Assembly (NCBI RefSeq): GCF_000020685.1
Contig: NC_012528.1
Coordinates: 1 to 64,000, forward strand
Direction: 5' to 3'
Length of the DNA: 64,000 bases
Origin: Deinococcus deserti VCD115
GTDB lineage: Bacteria > Deinococcota > Deinococci > Deinococcales > Deinococcaceae
Shown here one piece after another: positions 37,420 to 47,396 of this stretch. How positions within the stretch are numbered: the stretch's first letter is position 1; each line of letters starts with the position of its first letter. A program made the position numbers and the translations under genes. Under the pieces are notes generated by a model. It had not been told where the DNA came from, made no database searches, and saw only the letters and a program-made list of their open reading frames with translations.

Positions 37420-38160
37420 CTAACAGCGGCGTTTTCTGCTCTTCGCCGCTTCCATGAAGCTGAGCACCGCTGTCCAATACCGTTCAGTGACCACCGGTTC
37501 GGTCGTTTTGGCCGGGTCAAGATTTACAGCGCCACGCAGCCCGAAACCTGGCGGAACATACTGCCGTTTGCATGCCGAGGCGGTGGCGTTCAACAGTTCC
37601 CGTGCGGCCTGTACCTCGAACGGATCATCGCTGCTGGTGACGAACAGTGGAACGTGCATCCGCCGCGCAGCAGCCAGGGCGTCTGTTTCAAACAGGTCGC
37701 CCCGATAAGGACTGAAGGCCAGCACGCCTGCCAGCTCCGGACGCTGAGCCGCGAACGGAATCAGCAAAGTTCCGCTCGCGCCGCTTCCTAATGCGAAGAC
37801 TGAAGCGTTCGGGTACGTGCGCTTGAGCCACCGCCACGCCACGTCCAGGTCACTCAGTGCACTGCGTTCCGTCAGGATCCGGGTGCCCAGCCCTGCGACA
37901 GTGGGGTTGTTGTGGCCGTCGTACCGGCCACCCGAGCGTTGGTCCAGCGCGAGCGACGCGTACCCTTCGCGGGCCAGACGCCCGACAATCCCCCTGAACT
38001 CATGTCTGTTCTGCCCCGGGGCATGAAGAAGGAGAACTGCACCACGCGGATGGGTTACCGCCGTATGCTCCGCATGGAGTGTGAGACCGTCAGGCGCTCT
38101 GAGCTGGACTGGCGCAGCGAGAGCCACCGAGATGATCAGCAGATGCAGCAGAGCAGACAT
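37420..38160 (-). CDS. Exported alpha/beta hydrolase (dienelactone hydrolase-like)
   Basis: The ATG at 38160 (GGAGG 10 bases upstream; a GTG at 38166 is possible) gives 246 aa with a signal peptide (LLHLLIISVALAAP). The fold shows VLLLHAPGQNRHEFRGIVGR, YASLALDQRSGG and the nucleophile elbow ALGSGASGTLL, where Ser is flanked by Gly and a GxSxS pattern replaces GxSxG. The late motif VTSSDDPFEV supplies an Asp. The substrate is unknown. Confidence 0.8.
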   Translation of the reverse strand: MSALLHLLIISVALAAPVQLRAPDGLTLHAEHTAVTHPRGAVLLLHAPGQNRHEFRGIVGRLAREGYASLALDQRSGGRYDGHNNPTVAGLGTRILTERSALSDLDVAWRWLKRTYPNASVFALGSGASGTLLIPFAAQRPELAGVLAFSPYRGDLFETDALAAARRMHVPLFVTSSDDPFEVQAARELLNATASACKRQYVPPGFGLRGAVNLDPAKTTEPVVTERYWTAVLSFMEAAKSRKRRC

Positions 38161-38544
38161 ACGCACGGTGCCTCCAGTGGCTTGACGGTGAGGAGGACAA
38201 AGCTGTTCCCATGATGCGCTTCAGCAGGCGCACGCATGGTGAGGTGCGTGCGCCTGGCTGTCCACTTTCTCTGTGTGGCGCTTGCGCATACAACCGGTCA
38301 TTGGTTGTCTGGCCAGAAGCAGGCGACACACGGGCCCGGTCCAAGTGGACAAGCCTCATTCGGTTTTTCCAGAGCACAGATAGACTCACCCTAAGCACCA
38401 GGCAGGTAAAAGGGGGAGTCGTGCGGAAAAAGCTGCCGCTGGACACGCCAGGGATGAACTTGATCCGGTCATGGTGGTAACGGTGCTGCTGACGCCACAG
38501 GATCAAATGCCCTGTCCACTGGCCCAGGCTTTACGAAAAGCTTG
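38161..38544. other. Intergenic region
   Basis: No gene seen; only shadow ORFs overlap the flanking genes. Confidence 0.4.
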
Positions 38545-38901
38545 TCAGGATGTTCCCTCAGTCATGGTCGGTGCAGCCGTGCGCTGTGTTGGAGAATGAC
38601 TCTCCTGGTATACGAGGCCGTGTCCCCCGAGAGGACGCGTGACGAACCGCTCGCCGAAGCCGGTAATAAGAGGTCGCCCTTGCTGAATGGCCTGGCGCAC
38701 TGAGGGAAGAGCCAAAGACGCCTGATGACTTGCCTCGCTGTCCCAGACTTCTGTCACCCACAAGGCTTTGTCGTCGTCAGGATCCTGAGCCACCACGTAA
38801 CTCAGGCACCCGGGCATCCCGGTGGTCCCTTCCAGCAGAATTGACGCGAGCGCATCTCTCTGGCCAGGTAATACCTGGATTTTTCCAATCAGACCGTACA
38901 T
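38545..38901 (-). CDS. Antibiotic biosynthesis monooxygenase (ABM)-domain protein
   Basis: The 118-aa frame has ACGGAGG before the ATG. YGLIGKIQVLPGQRDALASI then GCLSYVVAQDPDDDKALWVT and EVWDSEASHQASL are the ABM ferredoxin-like signature. Such small proteins are heme- or cofactor-free monooxygenases or stress-associated dimers. About 25 extra C-terminal residues lie beyond the domain. Confidence 0.85.
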   Translation of the reverse strand: MYGLIGKIQVLPGQRDALASILLEGTTGMPGCLSYVVAQDPDDDKALWVTEVWDSEASHQASLALPSVRQAIQQGRPLITGFGERFVTRPLGGHGLVYQESHSPTQRTAAPTMTEGTS

Positions 38902-39413
38902 GTGGGACCTCCGTTGCGGCTCTTGAACAGCCTGGCCATCTTCGCTTTACACTACTGCCCACCCGCGTGTCTGCTGCCCGAACGCCCCTTACGCTACAGG
39001 AACAGGTGCTGCAGTGCGTAAGCAGCTCAGCACACAATGCTCTGCCCGGCTCACGCGGCGGCATGCCTGCCGACATGCCGGTCAGCCAGTGGGAAATGGC
39101 GGGTCAAGAGCTGCGTCCGTGAATTATGGTCTGTGTGGCCAGCTGTGCGGCACCCCGGCAAATTCCCCCAGGAAAAACGCACGAGCAGTATGAGCAGACT
39201 GTCGCCGAAAGCTCTTCAGACCTATCACGGAGTCTGGCCAGGTTTTGTTTGCAACCTGCGCTGTCGCTGCCCCGCGTTTTTCGGTATGGGGGCAACCGGC
39301 CAGTCCCACGTGTGTCCGGGGCTTCGTCAAGGACCACCTTGTAGGGCAGAAGATCTACGCTGGTTTTCCCGGCGCGACTGGGCGAGGTCGGCTGGGTGCC
39401 GATTCGCGCTCAG
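38902..39413. other. Intergenic stretch of about 500 bp
   Basis: Short ORFs on both strands lack coherent starts. I see no gene. Confidence 0.45.
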
Positions 39414-42400
39414 TCAGGAACGCTGCTGAGCCAATACGAGCAACGCCGCCTCAACAACGTGAGGGTCAAACCGACGGCCAGCCTGCAGGCGAAGTTCTTC
39501 AATCGCGGCGTCCACCGTCCAGGCGTGTTTGTAGGGCCGCGAACGGGTCAAGGCGTCAAACACGTCAACCACGGTGAAGATGCGTGCTGCCAGCGGGATC
39601 ATGTCCCCCGCCAACTGGTCCGGGTATCCGGTGCCGTCCCACCGCTCGTGATGATGCCGGATCACCGCCCTTGCACCTGGCAGCACAGTCGGAATCCGGC
39701 TCATCAGTTCATCCCCGACCACCGTATGACGCTGCATCAGCTGCCTCTGTGCGGCATTCAGTTTTCCCGGTTTCAACAAAATGTCATCAGGAATAGCCAG
39801 CTTGCCGATGTCATGAAGGTACGCGCCGACCCGCAGATCATCCAACTGCTCGGCGGTCAGTCCGAGCGCCTGTCCCACTTGAACGGCCAGGACAACCACA
39901 CGTTCGGTATGTCCCGCCGTCTCGAAATCCCGCAGCTCCAGCGACAGGCCAAGTGCCATCAAGGCGCCTTCACGGGTAGCTTCAATATCCGCCAAATGTG
40001 CTTCCCGGTTCAGTACCTGCCCGATCAGTTCAGCTGAACGGTTCATCAGTGCTTCAGCTGTGCGCGGCAGCGCTTCGAGCGGGCGGAGCCACACCAGAAA
40101 GACCTTGCCAATCCGGCGTCCCCGCTCCATGACGGGTACCTCTACCACCCCGTGGACGCCCGCGCTCACCATTTCCGGGAGCGCGCCAGGAAGTTCTGGA
40201 TAGCAGGACGTGGCCCTGCCCTGCTCCCCGGTGAACGGGGGCATACCGGCCGATCCATCCAATAACCTGGCGGCTGCCTTCAGGAAATCTTCTGCCCCTT
40301 CGCCCACAGTGATCTCAAGCCCGCGCTCAGGACAGGTAAACAGCGCCAGGTCAGCTTCCAGAAAGGTTTTACAGACGCTCAGGCATTCCCGCGCGATCGT
40401 GCCCACGTCATCCGCGAGCCCCACATGGCGCGCCAGTTCCGCCAGCATGCGCAGTTCCTCGGTCCGCCGTTGTTCTTCAACGGTCACCCGGAGGCGCTCA
40501 AACGCTGTCACGCCAGCCGACGCCAATGCCCCCAACAGGCGTCCATCGAGGGGGCTGAAGGATTGAGACGCGGGTCGTACGGCCAGGATCACGCCGATGG
40601 GAACGTCAGCAGTCCGGATCAGTGGCGCTGCCAGCAGCGTCCCGTCCGGCAGGGCGCCAGGAGTGTGCACCCGCGGATCCTGGTCGAGACGCTCGACGTG
40701 AAGGACCTTTCCAGAGTGAATCGCATGCCAGGAAATGCCCTGACCCTCGGGAATGACCTGATACGGGAAGTGCTCGTACACCCCGGAAGGCGAAACCAGT
40801 CGAAGGACCATGTCTCTGTGGTCATACCTGGCGAAGGCCACGTGCGCTGTCCGGAGGAGTTCCTTGGTTTCCTGTACAAGAATCCGTTCCAGTTCTTCGG
40901 GTTCCTGAACAAGCCCAAGGGCAGCATTGGCCTGGGCCAGGACTTCGAGTTCCTGGGTGCGGTTGACTTCCCGCGCGCGCCGGTCGTGCGAAGCCACAAT
41001 GGCCGCCGCCTGCCGTGCGAATTCTTCTGCAATATTGAGTTCATACGGCTCAAAAGCCTGCTCGGAACGAAGGTTGTCCAGGTTAATGGTGGCGACCACC
41101 TGACCCGACACCATCACCGGGACGCACAAGGACGCCTGAATATGATCGAGCCCGCCAAGGTCGTCGAATAAGGCGATGTCCGCGTTGCCGGCCGGCCACT
41201 GCGGGATTGGGTGAGCTGCCGCACGTATTGCAGGAGAGCCTCGCAAAACCCGTGCCTCCCCCAACGCCCAGTTCTTTTCAGTGCCGTACCAGAGGCCCAT
41301 TCCCTCCGCCGGGTGCCCGACCCCGATCAGGGCTTCGGAATAGCCGACTTGTGCGCGCATGACAAACAAGGAGCCCTCCCGCACATACATGGATCCTGCC
41401 TCAGCGCTGGGAAGGGCCGTCACCGCGGCCTGCAGAAATGCCTGCCAGCCGGCCCGATCGATCAGGCCATCTGTACTGATCAGGGCGGATGTTGCGCGGA
41501 GCGCTTGCCACATCATCTCTGCGGACAAGTGCGTGTCGGTTTCGGACTGGTGTGGTCCCTGAAAGGTCCGGACCGCCCGGTGCGCTGCTTTGTCACGCAG
41601 CATGCGGCGATCTGCCAGGCGGAGCAGGTCATTTGGCGCGGACGCATCCTGAGGAAAGGTAACTGCGCCCATGGACGCCCGGAGGGATGGGTACCCCTGG
41701 AGGCCGACCTGGCGGTGAACGCGGTGCATCATTTCACGCAGCCGGGCTGGACCGAAGTGCCCGGTCTGGAGAAGCACCGCAAATTCGTCCCCGCCCTGCC
41801 GGTATGCCTGCCCGTGCGGACCAAAGACCTCCTGTAAGGCGCTGGCAAAGCACTGGAGCAGGTGGTCCCCCTGGGCGTGTCCGGCCAGGTCGTTGACGGT
41901 TTTCAAGTCATCCACGTCCAGCAGCAGGAGTTGAAAACCCTGGGGCTGTTCTGTCGCCCGTTCAAACGCCTCCTCGAATGCCCGGCGGCTGGGAAGGCTC
42001 GTCAGTACATCCTGGTAGGCTTTGGTGCGGAGCTCTGCTGTTCGCTCGGTCACACGCCGCTCCAGGTCTTCATTTGCATTCCGGAGCGAGTCTTCAAGCT
42101 GTTTGCGAGCAGTGATATCGACAAAGGAGATGGCCATGCCGTCCTCGTGGGAAGCGGCCGAGATCTCGAACCATGCGCCGGTTTCTGGAGTGTGCACCTC
42201 AAACTGCAGAGTGCTTGTGCCCGGAACAGCCTGTAACCGGTCTTTGAGGTGCAGTCCAGTCAGCCGGTGAAGGAAAGGCCAGACCGGCTGTCCCAGGACC
42301 TCGTCCGGCGCCCGTCCGAACATGCGGGCTGCCACAGCGTTGATGTATACGAATCTCCACGCTGGGTCCAAGGCGATAAATGCACTGGGCAGGCTTTCCA

Positions 42401-43694
42401 GGATGCTGCTGGTGCGGCGCGCCTGACGCACCAGTTGCTCCTCAAGGTTCCGATGTGCGGAGATGTCACGACTGATGCCCAGCACGCCTGCCAGTTCTCC
42501 GTTCACGATATACGGGTGCTTGGTGGTTTGCATAACCGTCGTGCGGTCAGGGAACGGCACTTCATACGTCACAGGCTGCCTCGTAAGCATTACCTGCTGG
42601 TCCATGGCGTGGATGCGCTCGGCCTGCCCGGGAAACAGGTCGGCGTCGACTGCCCCGTATGCCTGGTCAGCATCCTGCTTCACAAAGCTGAGGGCAGCGG
42701 GGTTGAACATCCTGTAGCGCCCGTTGAGGTCTTTCAGATAAATCGGCTCGGAAATGGTCTCCAGCACGGTCCGCAGCCGCGTCTCACTTTCAAGCAGTGC
42801 GGCTTCATCTCGTTTCTGGCGAGTAATGTTCTGGACGCAACCCACAAAGCACAGCACCTGGCCCGCTGCATCCAGTTGCGGCTGACCCTGCGCACGGAGC
42901 CAGGTCACCTCGCCTGTCGCAGAGACTACCCGGTAATCCTCAGCGTAGGCTCTACGGCTATCAATCGCCTCGTGCAGCTGGCGAACGGTCCGCTCCCGGT
43001 CCTCCGGATGAATCAACCGGGCCCAGTCCTCGATGGTGTCCGGCATGCCGATATGCGTGAGTCCGAGGTCCTCAGCACTTCCTCCGAGGCTGAAACGCTG
43101 GCTGGAAGGATGGAATACCCAGCTGATGGTTTGTGTCAGTGCAAGGGTACGCTGAAGCCGGTGCTGCTGGAGGGTCAGGTCGAGCCGTCCGTTGTGGAGG
43201 TTGATCGCCTCACCCGCAAGGTCAGCGAGTCCGCGGAGGGTGTCCTGATCAAAAGGAGACAGCGGCGGGCGTGTCTGCTGGTGAAGCAGAATCAAGGAAC
43301 CTGTGTGGGTGCCGTCGGGCGTGGTCACCGCCACTGCCGCGTACGACCGCATGGCGTCAGGGCCCGTAGCCAGAGGATGATCTCTGGTATGCGGGTCCAG
43401 AGTCAGGTTATTGATGTCGGCGGCACGCTGCCCAGGAATTATCAGGCTCTGAGCGGTCTCCAGGAGGTGGCGTGATACGTCTCCCTTGAGGCTGAAGGCC
43501 GCCATGATCTGCTGGTCGGACAGCCGGCTGATAAAGGCGACGGAGGCGCCCAAAAGCCTGGCAGCCAGCCACGTAATCCTGTCCAGACCCGGTGGATGCT
43601 CAGGCTCACAGAGATCAGGCATGGGGGAAAGCTGCCACGGTTGACGGTTATGATCAGTCACGGCTTCACCGCTCTTTCCAGCAGCCTGGGTCAC
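39414..43694 (-). CDS. Multidomain GAF-PAS3-GGDEF-GAF3-HD-GYP cyclic-di-GMP protein
   Basis: The 1426-aa protein is the largest in the window. Approximate order: GAF 30-170, PAS 185-300, PAS 305-420, PAS 430-545, GGDEF 560-720 with an intact GGDEF motif at 634-638, three GAF-like domains 735-1215, and HD-GYP 1235-1420. HD1294-1295 lies in YLHDIGKLAIPDDI, and HHERWDGTGYP matches the HD-GYP phosphodiesterase signature. Synthesis and breakdown of cyclic di-GMP in one cytosolic protein is plausible, with GAF/PAS inputs choosing the activity. The GTG at 43694 lacks a clear ribosome-binding site; a GTG at 43661 or ATG at 43622 are alternatives. Confidence 0.93.
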   Translation of the reverse strand: MTQAAGKSGEAVTDHNRQPWQLSPMPDLCEPEHPPGLDRITWLAARLLGASVAFISRLSDQQIMAAFSLKGDVSRHLLETAQSLIIPGQRAADINNLTLDPHTRDHPLATGPDAMRSYAAVAVTTPDGTHTGSLILLHQQTRPPLSPFDQDTLRGLADLAGEAINLHNGRLDLTLQQHRLQRTLALTQTISWVFHPSSQRFSLGGSAEDLGLTHIGMPDTIEDWARLIHPEDRERTVRQLHEAIDSRRAYAEDYRVVSATGEVTWLRAQGQPQLDAAGQVLCFVGCVQNITRQKRDEAALLESETRLRTVLETISEPIYLKDLNGRYRMFNPAALSFVKQDADQAYGAVDADLFPGQAERIHAMDQQVMLTRQPVTYEVPFPDRTTVMQTTKHPYIVNGELAGVLGISRDISAHRNLEEQLVRQARRTSSILESLPSAFIALDPAWRFVYINAVAARMFGRAPDEVLGQPVWPFLHRLTGLHLKDRLQAVPGTSTLQFEVHTPETGAWFEISAASHEDGMAISFVDITARKQLEDSLRNANEDLERRVTERTAELRTKAYQDVLTSLPSRRAFEEAFERATEQPQGFQLLLLDVDDLKTVNDLAGHAQGDHLLQCFASALQEVFGPHGQAYRQGGDEFAVLLQTGHFGPARLREMMHRVHRQVGLQGYPSLRASMGAVTFPQDASAPNDLLRLADRRMLRDKAAHRAVRTFQGPHQSETDTHLSAEMMWQALRATSALISTDGLIDRAGWQAFLQAAVTALPSAEAGSMYVREGSLFVMRAQVGYSEALIGVGHPAEGMGLWYGTEKNWALGEARVLRGSPAIRAAAHPIPQWPAGNADIALFDDLGGLDHIQASLCVPVMVSGQVVATINLDNLRSEQAFEPYELNIAEEFARQAAAIVASHDRRAREVNRTQELEVLAQANAALGLVQEPEELERILVQETKELLRTAHVAFARYDHRDMVLRLVSPSGVYEHFPYQVIPEGQGISWHAIHSGKVLHVERLDQDPRVHTPGALPDGTLLAAPLIRTADVPIGVILAVRPASQSFSPLDGRLLGALASAGVTAFERLRVTVEEQRRTEELRMLAELARHVGLADDVGTIARECLSVCKTFLEADLALFTCPERGLEITVGEGAEDFLKAAARLLDGSAGMPPFTGEQGRATSCYPELPGALPEMVSAGVHGVVEVPVMERGRRIGKVFLVWLRPLEALPRTAEALMNRSAELIGQVLNREAHLADIEATREGALMALGLSLELRDFETAGHTERVVVLAVQVGQALGLTAEQLDDLRVGAYLHDIGKLAIPDDILLKPGKLNAAQRQLMQRHTVVGDELMSRIPTVLPGARAVIRHHHERWDGTGYPDQLAGDMIPLAARIFTVVDVFDALTRSRPYKHAWTVDAAIEELRLQAGRRFDPHVVEAALLVLAQQRS

Positions 43695-44154
43695 GCAGGG
43701 CCTGTCCTGACAAGGTGCCCTGACGTTGACCTCCTATGCGTCGCCACATTTCCTGCAGTGTATCTCCTTGGATCTCCTGCGCTGGGGATTCACGCTGCCG
43801 GGCTTCCATGTACCAGCGGGGTCTCGCACTGGCTGCCAACGGGGGGCTACCGCCTGGACCAGGCAGGCCAAGGATGAGGAAATGCGCGGGCCGTGGATGG
43901 AGGTGATCACAGTCTCAGGGCTGGCGAATCCAAGGTTGATTCAGCTGTCCGTGCAGATAGCTCGGCCTGCAGCGGTTTTAACCACGATTGTCGCTGGTAT
44001 GGCAGACAATAGAGGCTTTTGATCGGGTGTCGAGCCATCAGGAGCGGCGATTGGACGCGAAGGTCCTGCAGCAAAAGCACGGGCTAACCTGCTGGTTCAC
44101 GGGGGCCCGGTGGTTGAGGGGCAGCGGTGCCCTGGCCAGGCCCCCGGCGGAAAC
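43695..44154. other. Non-coding stretch
   Basis: No ORF with family resemblance or a good start. It may hold the promoter of the large cyclic-di-GMP gene. Confidence 0.45.
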
Positions 44155-44631
44155 TCAGGTACGCGCCCCGAACTTGACCTTGACGGTATTCGCATAATTG
44201 GCGCGGAGTCCGGCATTGAAGATCAATTTAATCTGGCCTTGCTGATCAAACACAAACTCCACCGCGGCGGTGCCGTCCCTGAACAGCAAAGGCTTCCCGT
44301 GCTCCCCGTCGGTGGCCACGTCGAGCATGGCATTGAAGGTGCCGACCATCGCCACGACTGCCTGCTGCAGTTCGGTGCTCGCTGCGTCCAGGAGCTCATC
44401 TGGCAAGGTGAGCGAAAGGTTGATGGTCTGAGTCATTGATTCTTTGGCGCCAGCCGAGACCTCAATGTCACTCAGCCATGGCACTTTCAGGCTGAACCCT
44501 GCACCCTGCTCCTGGAGAGTTTTGAGAGTCAGGTCAACCTGTGTGATGGGTGTACGCTGGTTGCTCACGTCCCAGAGTGCTCGTTTCACAGCCTTCACGA
44601 CTTCCAGCGGTTCATATCCGTTCACTGCCAA
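44155..44631 (-). CDS. Trypco2-like (trypsin-co-occurring) domain protein
   Basis: The 158-aa frame starts EPLEVVKAVKRALWDVSNQR and continues ITQVDLTLKTLQEQGAGFSL, SDIEVSAGAKESMTQTINLS and LTLP. This helix plus beta-strand plan fits the Trypco2 domain, which is found beside peptidases in bacterial conflict systems. About 70 extra C-terminal residues (KPLLFRDGTAAVEFVFD) form a second, unassigned beta-rich part. It has no signal peptide. It is the third gene of a run with a subtilase and an I9-like protein. Confidence 0.7.
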   Translation of the reverse strand: MAVNGYEPLEVVKAVKRALWDVSNQRTPITQVDLTLKTLQEQGAGFSLKVPWLSDIEVSAGAKESMTQTINLSLTLPDELLDAASTELQQAVVAMVGTFNAMLDVATDGEHGKPLLFRDGTAAVEFVFDQQGQIKLIFNAGLRANYANTVKVKFGART

Positions 44632-44812
44632 CCTCCGAGTGCCAGATGGTAAAAAGGCACTTCATCAGAAACACAGCCGGAGCGCGGAAACAAGGGGGCA
44701 GCAATACAGGCATCAACCTTACCCACGGTCCTGCACTACCGCGGCGCGGCAGCACATAGAAATACCCGCCAAGCCTATGTGGTCGGCGGGGACAGCGGTA
44801 AAGCTCTGGCGA
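44632..44812. other. Spacer between the I9-like and Trypco2-like genes
   Basis: A 181-bp gap with no gene. It is long for an operon and could hold a second promoter or an attenuator. Confidence 0.4.
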
Positions 44813-45037
44813 TCAGATGGCGTTGACAGTACTGATGGGTTCTACGGCCATGACGACAGGCAACGCTTCAACGGAGCCCACATGCGCCTGGTCCACATGT
44901 CCTGAGACCAGCGAGTAGCTTTTCAGGTACCGGGTGTCGACTTCGCGGACACCAGCGCGGTGCAGTTCCTCGAGGACGCTGTCGGCCTGGGCATCGACTT
45001 CCGCTTCGTTCAGATTGAGGGTGATATGCACGAGCAT
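44813..45037 (-). CDS. Small I9/subtilisin-prodomain-like protein
   Basis: The ATG at 45037 has GGAGGCT upstream and gives 74 aa. LVHITLNLNEAEVDAQADSV then ELHRAGVREVDTRY and HVGSVEALPVVMAVEPIS form the beta-alpha-beta-beta-alpha-beta plan of I9 inhibitors. The C-terminal VMAVEPISTVNAI resembles the tail that blocks a subtilase active site. It follows the subtilase stop by 58 bp, so it probably acts as its folding helper or inhibitor in trans. Similarity is by pattern only. Confidence 0.65.
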   Translation of the reverse strand: MLVHITLNLNEAEVDAQADSVLEELHRAGVREVDTRYLKSYSLVSGHVDQAHVGSVEALPVVMAVEPISTVNAI

Positions 45038-45095
45038 GAGGGAGCCTCCTGCCCGCAGTGTACGTATTCTTCCTGGCAACATCGTGATGCGGTAC

Positions 45096-46274
45096 TCAGG
45101 GAGCCTGGACAATGCCCGTCCCGACGTCGTCGGCACTTAAGGCTGCTACAGTCCGCGCACGTTCTGTCAGGAGTTTCCACAGCGTCCGGCCCGTATTGGC
45201 TGGGTTCTGCTCAACATACAGGGCGGCAACTCCCGCGACGTGCGGCGTGGCCATACTGGTGCCGCTGGAGCGCTGCACGGTGGCGCCAGGCCAGGCGCTG
45301 AGGACGCCGACGCCAGGGGCGGCGATGTCCACCACACCGATGGCGTCCATCGTGGGGTTGGAAAATGCAGCAATGCGGTCATGGTGATCTACGGCGGCGA
45401 CCCCCATGATGGACGGACAGGCAGCCGGATTGCGGACTGGGCGCACGTAATGGGGGCGGGCGCTGTCGTTTCCAGCGGCGGCCACCAGCAGGATGCCCCG
45501 GTCGAGCAAGCGGCTGGCGATGGTTTCGTACCGTGCACTGAAGGAGCTGCCAGGGGTGCGGGGCGAGCCCAGACTCATCGAAATGATCTCTGCGCCCAGG
45601 TTGGCAGCCCAGTTGATGGCATCAACTATTTCGGCGTCGGTGCCGGTTCCCTTTCTGTTGAGCACTTTCGCGATAAGTAGCGTTGCCTCTGGCGCTACGC
45701 CGTAGCGTATGCCGCCTGCTGGTGTGGCAGAACCGGCAATGATGCCGGCGCAGTGCGTGCCATGCCCGTTTTGATCCTGCACGTCAGGTTCCCCTGGAAC
45801 GTAACTGATGGTGTTTCCGGGCAGAATGTTCAGGTCGGGATGTTGGAGGTCCACGCCGGTATCCAGCACGGCAACCCGTACGCCGTTCCCGGTCAGCTCT
45901 GAGGTGTGCGGGTTCAACCCAATCTGATGGAAAGTGCCTTCTGCAGGCAGGTCGGTTCCTTCAAATACCTGACGTTCAGGAATGCTCCGTTCTTCGTTGG
46001 GCGCAACCGTGATGATGTTGCCCAACACACGCAGCTGCCAGATCTGATGCGGCGTGAGTGTGGCGACTGCGACGCCCAGCTGCAGGTAGATGCGGGCGTG
46101 GGTGCCGTTGGCCGCGCTGAGGATGGTGCGGTTGATGCTCTGGGCTCCAGCGTCCGCACCGGGTAGAGGCACTGCTTCCAGGATTGAGGCGAGGACATCA
46201 GCATTTTCAGGGGTGACATCGCGGAAGACGATGATATGTGCCGGCTGCTCCAGTGTCAGGCTTTGAGGGTCCAT
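45096..46274 (-). CDS. S8 subtilase without signal peptide
   Basis: The ATG at 46274 has AAGGAG upstream and gives 392 aa. The triad is Asp138 (AVLDTGVDLQHPDL), His171 (QNGHGTHCAGI) and Ser340 (SSGTSMATPHVAG), with oxyanion Asn269 in AAAGND. Residues 1-110 are a non-catalytic N-terminal region (TLEQPAHIIVFRDVTPENAD). No signal peptide or membrane helix is visible, so the enzyme is likely cytosolic, unlike most Deinococcus subtilases, which are secreted. It heads a cassette with the I9-like and Trypco2-like genes. Confidence 0.93.
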   Translation of the reverse strand: MDPQSLTLEQPAHIIVFRDVTPENADVLASILEAVPLPGADAGAQSINRTILSAANGTHARIYLQLGVAVATLTPHQIWQLRVLGNIITVAPNEERSIPERQVFEGTDLPAEGTFHQIGLNPHTSELTGNGVRVAVLDTGVDLQHPDLNILPGNTISYVPGEPDVQDQNGHGTHCAGIIAGSATPAGGIRYGVAPEATLLIAKVLNRKGTGTDAEIVDAINWAANLGAEIISMSLGSPRTPGSSFSARYETIASRLLDRGILLVAAAGNDSARPHYVRPVRNPAACPSIMGVAAVDHHDRIAAFSNPTMDAIGVVDIAAPGVGVLSAWPGATVQRSSGTSMATPHVAGVAALYVEQNPANTGRTLWKLLTERARTVAALSADDVGTGIVQAP

Positions 46275-46925
46275 ACAACTCCTTCTGGGGTAGGGGTCTC
46301 CCGGCAGACGCTTCGTGACCAGGGCGCTGGTGGGAGTGAAACCACGCGTCACCATAGATCTTGCACCAGCCCGGCGGCGTAATGTGCTTGTGCTGTGTTT
46401 TTGGCGTCCTGATAGAGCATTTGCGTGCCGAGAGGAACTCTGGCAGGTAAATGCACACGGGCAACCAGGACGCGGCGGTTCAACTGATGTGTGCACGGAT
46501 TTGTCATGCGTGTGGATGTCACATCAGCCGCAGGTGGTCAGTCGCGCCATGTCGTCCACGTCGGACCCGGTCGTCGGATCGACCGGCCGGACTCCTGTTC
46601 GGCGCCCTGCATGTTGATCCAGAGGTGTTCGCCGCGCCTTATCTCCCCGAACAGATGACGGCGGTCGCTACGGGTCACCTGCCGGACGGCTCGTGTCACC
46701 TGTGACAGCCTGAAGATTCTTTGTACCGGCTGTAGGTTCCCGCAAGTCAGGCCACTGACGCGTTGGTGGTCGGCTCAGGGCGACTCTGCACATTTTGCCA
46801 GAGGCTCAAGCGCGTGGAAGGTGACTTGCCACGTGCGGCCGCGTGATGCAGCGTTTCGTGGTGCACGCAGACGCAGGTATTTCTGCGCTGCTCCTGCATG
46901 GGCGCCCAGTATACTTTGCTTCCAT
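46275..46925. other. Divergent intergenic region of about 650 bp
   Basis: It separates the subtilase cassette from a secreted protein gene and should carry both promoters. I see no gene and no clear -35/-10 pair. Confidence 0.4.
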
Positions 46926-47396
46926 ATGTTCCGACCCCTGCCGCTGGCAGTTCTGGCTCTGGCAGGCGTCGCCTGCGCCGCAGCTCCTCCCGTGAAGTTC
47001 ACCCTGGCCACGCCTCCTGGCACAAAGTCCCTGGTCATGGTCACGCACCCGGCACTGGCCCTCAAGTACAACGTCACCGCGGGCCCCGGCAGCACGGATC
47101 CAAAAGCGGAATTTACGTTCGAGGTGAACCCGGACGGTTGCTTGGGCTATGAGTATTTCGCCCGGCCTGGGTTTGGGTCTTTTTACGGCCGCAAGGACCT
47201 GTGCGGGTTCTCTCCGAAGACCTTCAAAATCAAAGTGGTGAATGCCGCCCCCAAACTCGGGCAGTGGACAGTCGTGGCGTACCTCACAAACGCCAGAGGA
47301 CAGTCGGTGCCGCTGCAACTGCTGGCCAGTGTGACCCCCTGGTCTTCTGCCGCGCGACCCACCGTGAAACAAATTACCCCACCCCTGAGACCCTGA
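46926..47396 (+). CDS. Small exported protein of unknown function
   Basis: The ATG at 46926 gives 156 aa with a signal peptide (PLPLAVLALAGVACAAAPP). The cysteine near the cleavage site is not in a perfect lipobox. The rest is beta-rich (PVKFTLATPPGTKSLVMVTH, YNVTAGPGSTDPKAEFTFEV), perhaps an immunoglobulin-like fold. Two cysteines in GCLGYEY and DLCGFSP could form a disulfide. No family is recognised. Confidence 0.7.
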   Translation: MFRPLPLAVLALAGVACAAAPPVKFTLATPPGTKSLVMVTHPALALKYNVTAGPGSTDPKAEFTFEVNPDGCLGYEYFARPGFGSFYGRKDLCGFSPKTFKIKVVNAAPKLGQWTVVAYLTNARGQSVPLQLLASVTPWSSAARPTVKQITPPLRP

